Below are positions 16,739-24,028 of a stretch of 64,000 nt of DNA, in pieces; the first letter of the stretch is position 1, and each line of letters opens with the position of its first letter. Source of the stretch: CAZCWM01 sp964622625. Its GTDB lineage: Bacteria > Planctomycetota > Phycisphaerae > Phycisphaerales > Phycisphaeraceae. Made by a program: the position numbers and the translations under genes. The notes beneath the pieces were generated by a model. It had not been told where the DNA came from. It did no database searches and worked only from the letters and a program-made list of their open reading frames with translations. The stretch spans positions 1-64,000 of the forward strand of contig CAZUUQ010000003.1 of assembly GCA_964622625.1 (NCBI GenBank). Direction: 5' to 3'.

Positions 16739-18193
16739 TCACACAGCGACGCGGGTCCAGCCCCCGTGCAGGAACCGGGCGGCGAAAATGCCTGCCCGGA
16801 CGACCAGTTCGCCGCACAGCGCCAGCCACACGCCGGTCAGTCCCCAGCCAAGCACCGGCCCCATCACCACCACGGCCGACACACGGACGAAGAAGATTGA
16901 GAAGACCGTGAGTTTGAATGTCACGGCGGTGTCCCCCGCGCCGCGCATGGCTCCGGCGAGGACCATGGAGGTGGCGAAGAAAATCTGGACCGGCCCGCAG
17001 ATACGCAGCAGCGGGGTGGACAGATCGACCAGGCGTGGGCTATCGGTGATCACGTGGATGAACACTTCGGGGATGGCCAGGAAAAAGATGCCCATGATGC
17101 CCATGATGGCGGCGGCGAAGCCCCAGGCGATGGCGACGGCTTTGCGGGCGCGGTGCGGGTCGCCGAGTCCCAAATACTGTCCGGCGAGCGTGGCGGCAGC
17201 GGTGGCGAATGCGAAGCCGGCCAGGAACGACAAGGACTCGACGCGGATGCCGATCATGTGCGCCCCGACGGTGCCCGGCTCGCTGGTGTCCAGTCCCGCG
17301 ACGATGCGCAGGACGATGAAGTTGGCCAGCCACATGCCGAAGAACGATTCGGCGAGGTTCGGCGAGCCGACGCGGACGATGCGCCAAGCCGTGTCTCCAT
17401 GCGGCCGCAGCCGTATCAGCCGCAGCCGGATGCCGCCGTAGCCCCGAATGAGCACGAAAAGCACGAGGACGCATCCGACGGCCCAGGCGATGGCGGTGCC
17501 GGCGGCGATGCCCGCCACGCCGTGACCGCCCAGCGGCGCCGGACCGAACACGAGCGTGATGCTGGCGGCGATGTTGACGATGTTGACCACGAGCATGACG
17601 GCGAAGGGCGTGCGTGTATCGCCGGCGGCGCGGAGGGCGGCGTTGCCGACAAGCAGGACGGCGGCGGCGGGGGTGGTGAGGCTGATGATGCGCAGGTACA
17701 TGACCGCGAGCTCAGCAGCCTGGGTGCCCAGCCCGGAGAGCGTGACGATCATAGGCGAGGCTGTCCAGATGAGCAGGCCGGTGAGCAGGCCGAGGCCGAC
17801 GCCGATGAGCAGAGCCTGCCCGAGCGCGGCGTTGGCGACGCGGCGATGGCGGCCGCCGATGGCCCGTGCGATCAGGGCCCCGGAGCCGACGCCGACCGAC
17901 GAGTAGATCATGGCTATCAGCCATTGCAGGTAGGCGGCCAGGCCCATGGCGTCGGTAGCGACGACCGCCACGGCCTCGGGCCGCAGTCGGCCGGCCATCG
18001 CCAGGTCCACCGTGCCGACCAGAAAGCTCATGAACTGTTCGAGCAGGGGCCAGGCGGAGAGGACCAGCACCTGCCACGTGAGCGACAGTCCCGCGAGGCG
18101 GCCCGTCAGCTCGCGCGTCGGCGTGGCCGGCTCAATGACGCCTTCGTGCGGCGCTTCGAACTCCTCGACGTGAACATCAACGCTGCCGGGCAT
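16739..18193 (-). CDS. MATE-family multidrug/toxin efflux transporter
   Basis: Cation-coupled exporter with 12 predicted membrane helices in two halves; 484 aa. The first half begins LSAWPLLEQFMSFLVGTVDL followed by AMAGRL, the MATE-family opening in which the helix-1 region precedes VDLAMAGRL. A corresponding second-half start is seen at RIVRVGSPNLAESFFGMWLA. GVGSGALIARAIGG is also a family motif. The 45-residue hydrophilic N-terminal extension before the first helix is longer than usual. Substrate unknown. ATG 18193 is the clear start; the gene diverges from aguB about 100 bp away. Confidence 0.92.
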   Translation of the reverse strand: MPGSVDVHVEEFEAPHEGVIEPATPTRELTGRLAGLSLTWQVLVLSAWPLLEQFMSFLVGTVDLAMAGRLRPEAVAVVATDAMGLAAYLQWLIAMIYSSVGVGSGALIARAIGGRHRRVANAALGQALLIGVGLGLLTGLLIWTASPMIVTLSGLGTQAAELAVMYLRIISLTTPAAAVLLVGNAALRAAGDTRTPFAVMLVVNIVNIAASITLVFGPAPLGGHGVAGIAAGTAIAWAVGCVLVLFVLIRGYGGIRLRLIRLRPHGDTAWRIVRVGSPNLAESFFGMWLANFIVLRIVAGLDTSEPGTVGAHMIGIRVESLSFLAGFAFATAAATLAGQYLGLGDPHRARKAVAIAWGFAAAIMGIMGIFFLAIPEVFIHVITDSPRLVDLSTPLLRICGPVQIFFATSMVLAGAMRGAGDTAVTFKLTVFSIFFVRVSAVVVMGPVLGWGLTGVWLALCGELVVRAGIFAARFLHGGWTRVAV

Positions 18194-18292
18194 GGCGGGT
18201 CCAAGTGTGTGCGGAAGGGGGCATCATATCGCCTATGCGCGGCGTCACATGCGCGGGGTGCGGTATGATGGCCAACCGTTTGAGGGCGGAAA

Positions 18293-19234
18293 ATGACTGA
18301 ATTTGCGGAAGCCAGCATGAATCATGGCGGCGACACACTGCGGATCGCCCTGCTCCAGCACACATGTGGGCCGGACAAGCAGGAGAATTTCGCGCGGGCT
18401 GAGTCGCTGCTGCGCGATGCGGCCCGGCAGGGGGCGCAACTTGCCGTCACGCAGGAGCTGTTCACCACGCTCTATTTCCCGCAGCGTGAGGACGTGGCCG
18501 CGTTCGATCTGGCCGAGCCGATACCCGGTCCGACCACGCAGCGTCTGAGCAAGCTTGCCGGTGAACTGAGTCTGTCCATCTCCGCGTCGATCTTCGAAAA
18601 GCGGGCGGCCGGGCTGTACCACAACACGACGGTGATGATCGGTCCGGACGGTTCGCTGCGGGGACGCTACCGCAAGATGCACATCCCCGACGATCCCGGC
18701 TTCTATGAAAAGTATTACTTCACGCCAGGCGACGCGGGCCACAATGCCGGCGATACCGCGACCGGGGACGATGCCGGCTGGCGAACTTTTGACGTCGCCT
18801 CGGCCCGCGTGGGCACGCTGATCTGCTGGGACCAGTGGTTCCCTGAAGCCGCGCGGCTCACGGCACTGCACGGGGCGCAGGTGCTGCTCTATCCCACGGC
18901 CATCGGCTGGATTCCTTCCGAGCCGCGCGACGTGCAGCTTCAGCAGCGTGAGGCCTGGCGCACGGTGCAGATCGCCCATGCGATCACCAACGGCGTGTTC
19001 GTGGCCGCATGTAACCGTGTGGGCGTCGAGGCAGATACGACTTTCTGGGGCGGCAGCTTCGTGGTCGATCCGACCGGCCGCGTTATCGCCCAGGCCGACC
19101 AGACGCGGCCGCAGGTGCTGCTGGCGGACCTCGACCTGTCACTGATCGACGCCCAGCGCCAAGCCTGGCCGTTCCTGCGCGACCGCCGCATCGACGCCTA
19201 CGGCCATCTGCTGCGCCGCCACCTCGAACCGTGA
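18293..19234 (+). CDS. aguB: N-carbamoylputrescine amidase
   Basis: Nitrilase-superfamily enzyme that hydrolyses N-carbamoylputrescine to putrescine, CO2 and ammonia. The Glu-Lys-Cys triad is visible: Glu in AVTQELFTTLYFPQ, Lys in RYRKMHIPDDPGFYEKYYF, Cys in TLICWDQWFPEAARL. The FTTLYFPQ and DDPGFYEKYYF stretches are specific to the plant/bacterial AguB group. Other conserved pieces are AIGWIPSEP and FVAACNRVG. 313 aa from ATG 18293 (alternative ATG 18317). It is followed 67 bp later by agmatine deiminase on the same strand, so the pair forms the agmatine-to-putrescine route. Confidence 0.95.
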   Translation: MTEFAEASMNHGGDTLRIALLQHTCGPDKQENFARAESLLRDAARQGAQLAVTQELFTTLYFPQREDVAAFDLAEPIPGPTTQRLSKLAGELSLSISASIFEKRAAGLYHNTTVMIGPDGSLRGRYRKMHIPDDPGFYEKYYFTPGDAGHNAGDTATGDDAGWRTFDVASARVGTLICWDQWFPEAARLTALHGAQVLLYPTAIGWIPSEPRDVQLQQREAWRTVQIAHAITNGVFVAACNRVGVEADTTFWGGSFVVDPTGRVIAQADQTRPQVLLADLDLSLIDAQRQAWPFLRDRRIDAYGHLLRRHLEP

Positions 19235-19301
19235 ACGGAACACCGTCATCGCCGCGTCACTGAACAACTCGACCGGACCGTGTGATCCGTCACGCTTTCA
19301 C

Positions 19302-20294
19302 ATGCCGCCCGAGTGGATGCCGCAGGAGCGGGTCTGGGTCACCCGGCCGCGCAATCCCGTGCTCTGGCCCGGCTGCCGCGAGCAGGCGATGACGCAGTAC
19401 GACGCATTCATCGCCGCCCTGCGCCGGGTGGTTGACGTGACCGACACGGCGGACGTCGGCATCGCGGCCGACGACGCCTGGGTACGCGACTATGCGCCGC
19501 TGTTCGTGGTGGATGACGCCGGCCGGGTGGCGTGCCACGACTTCCGCTTCAATGCCTGGGGCGGCAAGTTCGAACCCTACGAACATGACGATGCGGCCGC
19601 CCGTGCCATCTCGGCGCACCTGGGCTTGCCGTGCTGGTCGCACGACATGGTGCTCGAAGGCGGCTCGATCGAGGTCAACGGCGCCGGCACGGCGCTGACC
19701 ACCGAGCAGTGCCTGCTAAATCCCAACCGCAACCCGCGGATGACACAGCAGCAGATTGAAGGGGCGGTGCTCGCAGCGCTGGGAGTGCGGCAGCTCATCT
19801 GGCTGCCCGGCGGGCTGACCGGGGATGACACCGACGGGCACATTGATGACATCGCGCGGTTCGTGGCCGAGGATGTGATCGTCGCCGCCCGCGCCCCCGC
19901 GGGGCACGTCGATCATGCGATGCTCGAACGCAACTGGCAGGTGCTGACGCAGGCGCGCGATGCCCGCGGCCGACGGTTTGAGCTTGTGCCGCTGCCGATG
20001 CCCCGGCCGCTGACGCATGTGTATCCGTCCGAAGCCGGCATGGAAACGCAGGCCGGCCCGCACGGCCGCGGCGGAACGATGGTTCTGCCGGCCAGCTATG
20101 CCAACTTCCTGATCTGCAACGGCCACGTCTTCGTACCCGTGTTCGATCAGCCGACGGATGACCAGGCCCTGGGCGTGCTGGAAAAGGCGATGCCGGGGCA
20201 TACGCTTGTGCCCATCCCCGCCCGATGGCTGCTGGTCGAAGGCGGCGCGATGCACTGCCTGACGATGCAGCAGCCGCGCGGCAGCGACACATAA
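19302..20294 (+). CDS. aguA: Agmatine deiminase
   Basis: Converts agmatine to N-carbamoylputrescine and ammonia, the step before AguB. Guanidino-modifying enzyme fold: opening PPEWMPQERVWVTRP, substrate motif AADDAWVRDYAPLFVV, then FNAWGGKFEPYEHD, VLEGGSIEVNGAGTALTTEQ (residues around the first Glu and His) and LPGGLTGDDTDGHIDDIARF. The catalytic Cys is Cys319 in EGGAMHCLTMQQP. Length 330 aa, close to the family norm of about 340-370. ATG 19302 is the only reasonable start and has no obvious ribosome site, which suggests translation coupled to aguB transcription. Confidence 0.95.
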   Translation: MPPEWMPQERVWVTRPRNPVLWPGCREQAMTQYDAFIAALRRVVDVTDTADVGIAADDAWVRDYAPLFVVDDAGRVACHDFRFNAWGGKFEPYEHDDAAARAISAHLGLPCWSHDMVLEGGSIEVNGAGTALTTEQCLLNPNRNPRMTQQQIEGAVLAALGVRQLIWLPGGLTGDDTDGHIDDIARFVAEDVIVAARAPAGHVDHAMLERNWQVLTQARDARGRRFELVPLPMPRPLTHVYPSEAGMETQAGPHGRGGTMVLPASYANFLICNGHVFVPVFDQPTDDQALGVLEKAMPGHTLVPIPARWLLVEGGAMHCLTMQQPRGSDT

Positions 20295-20659
20295 GCGATC
20301 TGGTCGGCCGTGGCGTGGAGCGAAATGCAGCGCAGCAAAAACAGCGAAGGCGCCGAGGAACGCGGCAGGGTGTAGCCGGTGGGCGATCGAAACCTGGCGG
20401 GGGCATTCGATCACTGATGCTCCGGCGCCGCCAAGGGCCAACCCGTCCGTGGGCTGGGACCATCGCGGCTTCGACCCTGATCGTCATCTCGGCAGGCGAG
20501 TCCGTTCTCCTTCGCCGCTGTTGACTCCTGTCGCTGTCGGCCGCGGTCCGTCGCGGCCCGGTTCGGTTTGAAAGGGTCGGCCACGCTTCCCTGCGGGCCT
20601 TCCCCGACGATCCACTGTCGCGAACGATCCTCCCTGACCGCTTCGCTTCGGACGTTCTG
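20295..20659. other. 365-bp stretch without a recognisable gene, downstream of mraZ and aguA
   Basis: Lies between the stops of two convergent genes. Open frames here are compositional and carry no family motifs on either strand. I looked for the signature segments of RNase P RNA, tmRNA and SRP RNA and saw none, and for a start of rsmH (which normally follows mraZ) and saw none. No T-tract terminator is evident. Confidence 0.4.
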
Positions 20660-21148
20660 CTAGGTCTCCCGGCGTCGGCGCATGAGCCGACGGGGGTTGG
20701 CCACGATGTCGGGCTTCTGGGCGAGCATGGCAGCGACGTGGCGCTGCCACTTGTCGCGGTCGCGTATCTCCAGATGGTCCTTGACGCCGATGAGCACCAC
20801 ATCGCCTCCCAGGCCGGTCATCTTCAAGAGGTTGTCGGGCAGCCGGACGCGGCCCTGCTTGTCCATTTCGACGCGGCGGGCCAGACTGAACATGAGCCGC
20901 TCGTAGGCCAGCAGTTCCTCGGCTTCGAGTTCGCTGAGGTCCAGTTCGTCAGCCCGGCGGGCGAAGCCTTCTTCGGTGTAGAGGCACAGGGCCTGGTCAT
21001 CGCCGACCTTTTCGCCGAGGGTGACGAACAGATGCACGACCCCGTCAGCCCCGGGCTCGCGAGCGAGCAGGTTGCGGATCTCGGCCGGAACCGCGAGCCG
21101 GTTCTTGGCGTCGATCGCGTGTTCGTAGGTGCCTGTAAAGACCAGCAC
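20660..21148 (-). CDS. mraZ: Transcriptional regulator MraZ
   Basis: DNA-binding protein of the SpoVT-AbrB fold, normally the first gene of the division and cell wall cluster. Both halves are visible: TGTYEHAIDAKNRLAVPAEI near the N-terminus and RRVEMDKQGRVRLPDNLLK in the second domain. I place the start at GTG 21148 (protein beginning VLVFTGTYEH), which gives 162 aa and fits the family start. Longer readings to 21256 add unconserved sequence. The gene is an orphan: rsmH, ftsL and pbp genes are absent, and 365 bp without a gene follow. Regulation by its own product is suggested by decamer-spaced TGGGG repeats 130-150 bp upstream. Confidence 0.92.
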   Translation of the reverse strand: MLVFTGTYEHAIDAKNRLAVPAEIRNLLAREPGADGVVHLFVTLGEKVGDDQALCLYTEEGFARRADELDLSELEAEELLAYERLMFSLARRVEMDKQGRVRLPDNLLKMTGLGGDVVLIGVKDHLEIRDRDKWQRHVAAMLAQKPDIVANPRRLMRRRRET

Positions 21149-21281
21149 ATGTCCGCCCTGCCACTGTTTGGCCGCACCTCGCCCGATGGCGTGAGCGACG
21201 TCCCCTTTGACCCACTGGCTCGCGAAGATTTGACCGCGGCGAGCCGCCCGCCCCACTGCGGGCTTCTGTTATGGGAAGTTA

Positions 21282-21296
21282 CCCCACTTCACCCCA
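21282..21296 (-). promoter_or_regulatory. Candidate MraZ operator: TGGGG repeats at 10-bp spacing
   Basis: Read on the minus strand (the mraZ coding strand) the leader holds TGGGG-TGAAG-TGGGG (complement of 21282-21296). Further TGGGG copies lie at 21342-21346, exactly 50 bp from the outer repeat, and at 21251-21255. MraZ proteins are known to bind TGGG-type direct repeats with five-base spacers upstream of mraZ, so this is a good operator candidate. Confidence 0.6.
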
Positions 21297-21320
21297 CAGA
21301 TCAACACCGTGGGGATTTTC

Positions 21321-21329
21321 TGTGGAAAA
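21321..21329 (-). promoter_or_regulatory. DnaA-box-like site in the mraZ leader
   Basis: TTTTCCACA on the minus strand differs by one base from the consensus TTATCCACA and matches the form used in some phyla. It lies next to the candidate MraZ repeats. It may be a chance match; only one copy is present. Confidence 0.3.
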
Positions 21330-21397
21330 ACTGTGGCTTTGCCCCAGTCTTATTCGGTTCTTGTTTGGATTGGCCGCGGCGTCCAGTGGGGACCGGC

Positions 21398-22297
21398 TCA
21401 CGAATTGGCGGTCGTGGCACGATCGGCTGGCGGAATTTCGCCGCGCCTGCGGCGGCGGGCAAGCAGCTTCGTGGTGTGGCGGCTGATGGCGGCCGCCTTG
21501 CGCAGCACAGCGCGGATCAGGCGGCGGTCGCGGTCGTCAAGGTCGGCCGCACGCTGCCGGCCGCGGTAACGCAGGTAGAAACGCAGCGCGTCGACGCGCG
21601 TCACGCGCTGGATGAACAGACCGGAAAAGTGGAGTTGGGCCAGGTCCTTGACGCGCTGCCGTTGACGCAGGCGGCGGCGATGGACGACGCGCTGCACGTC
21701 GATGACGGCGATGTGACCGGCCGGATCGGTGAACAGATGGCTGAGGTAGAAATCCTGATGGTGGAAGCCCTCGGCATGGAACAGGGCGGCGAAGTCGGCG
21801 GTATGCAGGAGCAGTTGGCGTTTGGCGGCAAAGCGCGGACCGGCCAGCGGCGGCGCCCATTGCATCTTCGCCACTGTTTCGATGGGCTGATGGTCGTAAA
21901 GGTGCTCGATGAGAATGAAAGCCTGGGTTTCAAGGCCCATGCGTCGTCGCGAACCGAAGGCGGCCACATGGACGGTTCGCAGGCCGCTCTCGCGGATGGC
22001 CAGCGCGGCTGCAGCTTCGCGCAGCGGGCCGGGCTGGTTAAGCCGGCCTCGCAGAAGATTCTTGAGCAGCTCGCGCGGGTGGACGATGCTGCGCTTAAGG
22101 TAGAAACGACGGCCTTCGCGTTCGAAGACGACGGTGTTGCGGCCTCGTTTGCGGCTTATGGGCTGTCCGGCATCGAGGGTCATGAAGCTGTCGAAGGTCG
22201 GCAGGCCGTGGCGGGTGAGAAAGGCGGCGTCGCCGCACCAGACCCAGCAACCCCCCTGCCGCTGGTAGCCGTAGCTGGCGAAGTCGCGTGTCCGCAT
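21398..22297 (-). CDS. LPS core heptose/Kdo kinase-like protein (WaaP/InaA family)
   Basis: A small protein-kinase-fold enzyme that phosphorylates a sugar of the LPS inner core or a related envelope glycan. The kinase features are present: Lys in RRFYLKRSI, catalytic loop GFHHQDFYLSHLF with the Asp base, and metal-binding Asp in IAVIDVQRVV. Length 299 aa. The N-terminal 45 residues (YGYQRQGGCWVWCGDAAFLT) are not part of the kinase core. It is divergent from lpxB across 74 bp, which supports an LPS role, and lies 250 bp upstream of mraZ on the same strand. The exact sugar acceptor is not predictable. Confidence 0.85.
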   Translation of the reverse strand: MRTRDFASYGYQRQGGCWVWCGDAAFLTRHGLPTFDSFMTLDAGQPISRKRGRNTVVFEREGRRFYLKRSIVHPRELLKNLLRGRLNQPGPLREAAAALAIRESGLRTVHVAAFGSRRRMGLETQAFILIEHLYDHQPIETVAKMQWAPPLAGPRFAAKRQLLLHTADFAALFHAEGFHHQDFYLSHLFTDPAGHIAVIDVQRVVHRRRLRQRQRVKDLAQLHFSGLFIQRVTRVDALRFYLRYRGRQRAADLDDRDRRLIRAVLRKAAAISRHTTKLLARRRRRGEIPPADRATTANS

Positions 22298-22371
22298 GGT
22301 TGGCCCTTATACCGTTTCGGTCCCGATCGGGCGCGTGCGGCAGGGCGGCCGGGGCGTACACTGTCGACGCG

Positions 22372-23559
22372 ATGAACACACCGCGTACGATTCTCTTTAC
22401 CGCCTTCGAACCCAGCGGCGATCACAATGCCGCGGCTGTGATTGCCGCGCTGCGCGAACTGTCGCCGCAGACGCGGGTGTATGCCTTGGGTGGTGGCCGG
22501 ATGCAGGCAGCGGGAGCGGAGGTGCTGGAGGTCTCGACGGACCGGGCGGTGATGCTGCTGGATGTGGGTGCGGAGGTGTGGCGACACCATCGACGGGTGG
22601 GTCGGCTGCGGCGGTGGCTGCGGCAGCATGCGATCGACGTGCTGGTGCCGGTGGACAGCCCGGCCGCGAACTGGAGCATCTGCAAGTTGGTACGTCGCAT
22701 GCAGCCGGCGGCGCGGATCGTGCACCTGTCGGCCCCGCAAATCTGGGCGTGGGCGGGTTGGCGGATTCACAAGATGCGGCGGTTGAGTGATCACGTGCTG
22801 TGCCTCAATCCGTTTGAGCCGGCGTGGTTCGAGCAACGCGGCGTGTCGGCGAGTTTTGTCGGCCATCCGCTGTTCAGCCCCGGCCGTCCGATGCCGCCGA
22901 TCCAGAGCGAGGGGTTGCCGACCGGTCGGCCGCGGCTGGCGCTGATTCCAGGTTCGCGGCACAAAGAGGTCCGCGCCAACTGGCCGACGATGCTGGCGGC
23001 GTTCGCGGAGTTGCGACGGCGTCATCCGGGATTGCATGCGCTGGCGGCGGCGCTGGATGGGCCGACCGAGGCGATGCTGGCGGCGATGAGTCGCAAGCTG
23101 ACGCATGCACCTGTCGGCGCGGCCGGCTGGCCGGAGGGACTGGGCGTCCACACGGGGCGGATCGACACGGTGCTGGCGTGGTGCGACGCGGCCCTGGTGG
23201 TGTCGGGTACGGCGACGCTGGACGTGACGGTACATCGACGGCCGATGGTGGTGATGTACAACTTCAGCCGTCTGCTGCACGCGCTGGGTCGGCGGCTGGT
23301 GACGACGCGGACGTTCAGCCTGCCGAACCTGATCGCCGAGTCGCAGGGTCTGGGCCGCGTGGTACCGGAACTGGTGCCGCACTTCGGCCAGGCAGGACCG
23401 GTGGTCGATGCGCTGGAACCGCTGTTGATCGATGAGACGGCGCGGCGGCGTCAGGCGGCCGACCTGGAGATGGTGGCGCGGCCCTTCGCGGGCATCCGCT
23501 ACGGGACGACAGCGGCGCAGCGTCTGCTGGAGCCGTGGCCGAGCCGGGCGGAAGGCTGA
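22372..23559 (+). CDS. lpxB: Lipid-A-disaccharide synthase
   Basis: GT19 membrane-associated enzyme that joins UDP-2,3-diacylglucosamine and lipid X to give the lipid A disaccharide. Start ATG 22372 places the family opening RTILFTAFEPSGDHNAAAVI at the N-terminus; 395 aa. Later conserved pieces are YALGGGRMQAAGAEVL, VPVDSPAANWSICKLVRR, LSAPQIWAWAGWRIHKM, SFVGHPLFSPG, LIPGSRHKEVRANWPTMLAA and the C-terminal SGTATLDVTVHRRPMVVMYN. The family usually has SGE where this has SGD near the start. It stands alone on the + strand apart from its divergent WaaP-like neighbour; other lpx genes are not in view. Confidence 0.93.
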   Translation: MNTPRTILFTAFEPSGDHNAAAVIAALRELSPQTRVYALGGGRMQAAGAEVLEVSTDRAVMLLDVGAEVWRHHRRVGRLRRWLRQHAIDVLVPVDSPAANWSICKLVRRMQPAARIVHLSAPQIWAWAGWRIHKMRRLSDHVLCLNPFEPAWFEQRGVSASFVGHPLFSPGRPMPPIQSEGLPTGRPRLALIPGSRHKEVRANWPTMLAAFAELRRRHPGLHALAAALDGPTEAMLAAMSRKLTHAPVGAAGWPEGLGVHTGRIDTVLAWCDAALVVSGTATLDVTVHRRPMVVMYNFSRLLHALGRRLVTTRTFSLPNLIAESQGLGRVVPELVPHFGQAGPVVDALEPLLIDETARRRQAADLEMVARPFAGIRYGTTAAQRLLEPWPSRAEG

Positions 23560-23596
23560 AGCGACCCGTGCCGGGGTACGCAGGGAGAAAGCCCTG

Positions 23597-23635
23597 AAAA
23601 ACAAGCAAGGCGCCCCATGGTCTGAGGCGCCTTGC
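23597..23635 (-). terminator. Intrinsic terminator downstream of the H1-like gene
   Basis: GCAAGGCGCC (23605-23614) and GGCGCCTTGC (23626-23635) form a perfect 10-bp stem. On the minus strand it is followed by TTGTTTTT (complement of 23597-23604). It is 135 bp beyond the stop of the small lysine-rich gene. On the + strand, where lpxB ends at 23559, the same hairpin has no T-tract. Confidence 0.85.
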
Positions 23636-23770
23636 CCGTCATTTGCTCCGAGGCGCTTGGTCGTTTGCGTGCGGTGAAGGGCTTCAAGATTGGTTCGGAG
23701 CGAAGCCGTTCACCAGCGTTCGATCGGGCGGCGTCACCCAGACGCCGCACTGTGTCAGACCGAGACTGCC

Positions 23771-23902
23771 TTACTTCTTCTTGGCGGCCTTCCTGCGACG
23801 GGCCTTCTTCTTCGTAGCCTTCTTCTTTGTGGCCTTCTTCTTGCCAGCCTTCTTCTTGGCCTTCTTCTTCGTGGCCTTCTTCTTGGTCGTCTTCTTTGCC
23901 AT
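23771..23902 (-). CDS. 43-residue lysine-rich histone H1-like protein
   Basis: A very small basic protein: 24 Lys and 3 Arg in 43 residues, the rest mostly Ala and Thr. It begins MAKKTTKKKATKKKAKKKAG and continues with two KKKAT pentads and RRRKAAKKK. This resembles the C-terminal tail of histone H1 and the Hc2-type bacterial nucleoid proteins. Likely it binds DNA nonspecifically and helps compact the nucleoid; that is inferred from composition. The start ATG 23902 is preceded by GAGAGG at a spacing of 8, a promoter (23944-23972) and followed by a strong terminator, so it is its own transcription unit. Lys codons are AAG throughout, matching a GC-rich genome. Confidence 0.8.
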   Translation of the reverse strand: MAKKTTKKKATKKKAKKKAGKKKATKKKATKKKARRRKAAKKK

Positions 23903-23943
23903 GAGCTGATCCTCTCAAAGAGACGCCATCGGAGCTTTCATTA

Positions 23944-23972
23944 AGTTAACCATCGACGTAACTGCAAGTCAA
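23944..23972 (-). promoter_or_regulatory. Sigma70-type promoter of the H1-like gene
   Basis: On the minus strand TTGACT (complement of 23967-23972) is followed by a 17-bp spacer and TTAACT (complement of 23944-23949). The -35 matches five of six consensus bases; the -10 only three. It lies in the gap between the orphan ABC ATPase gene and the lysine-rich gene, about 42 bp before the start codon. Confidence 0.5.
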
Positions 23973-24028
23973 CCGCGATAGCGGGTCCGGTGGAAAGTTT
24001 ATCGGTTCAGTTCCACGTGATGCTTGAG

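Noticed and set aside
20295..20659. Possible RNase P RNA, tmRNA or SRP RNA in the gap downstream of mraZ
   Set aside because: I did not find the conserved segments of any of these (for example the AGGGUGAAA and ACAGAA boxes of RNase P RNA). The region could still hold a small RNA that I cannot see.
19795..20802. A 335-residue minus-strand open frame across aguA and the mraZ end
   Set aside because: It runs through two well-supported genes, has no family motifs and an Arg/Pro/Ser-rich composition typical of shadow frames in GC-rich DNA.
23499..23918. A 139-residue minus-strand frame rich in Glu-Glu-Gly over the H1-like gene
   Set aside because: It is the shifted frame of the lysine-rich gene: the AAG runs read as GAA/AGG. 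The Lys frame has the promoter, ribosome site and stop in the right places.
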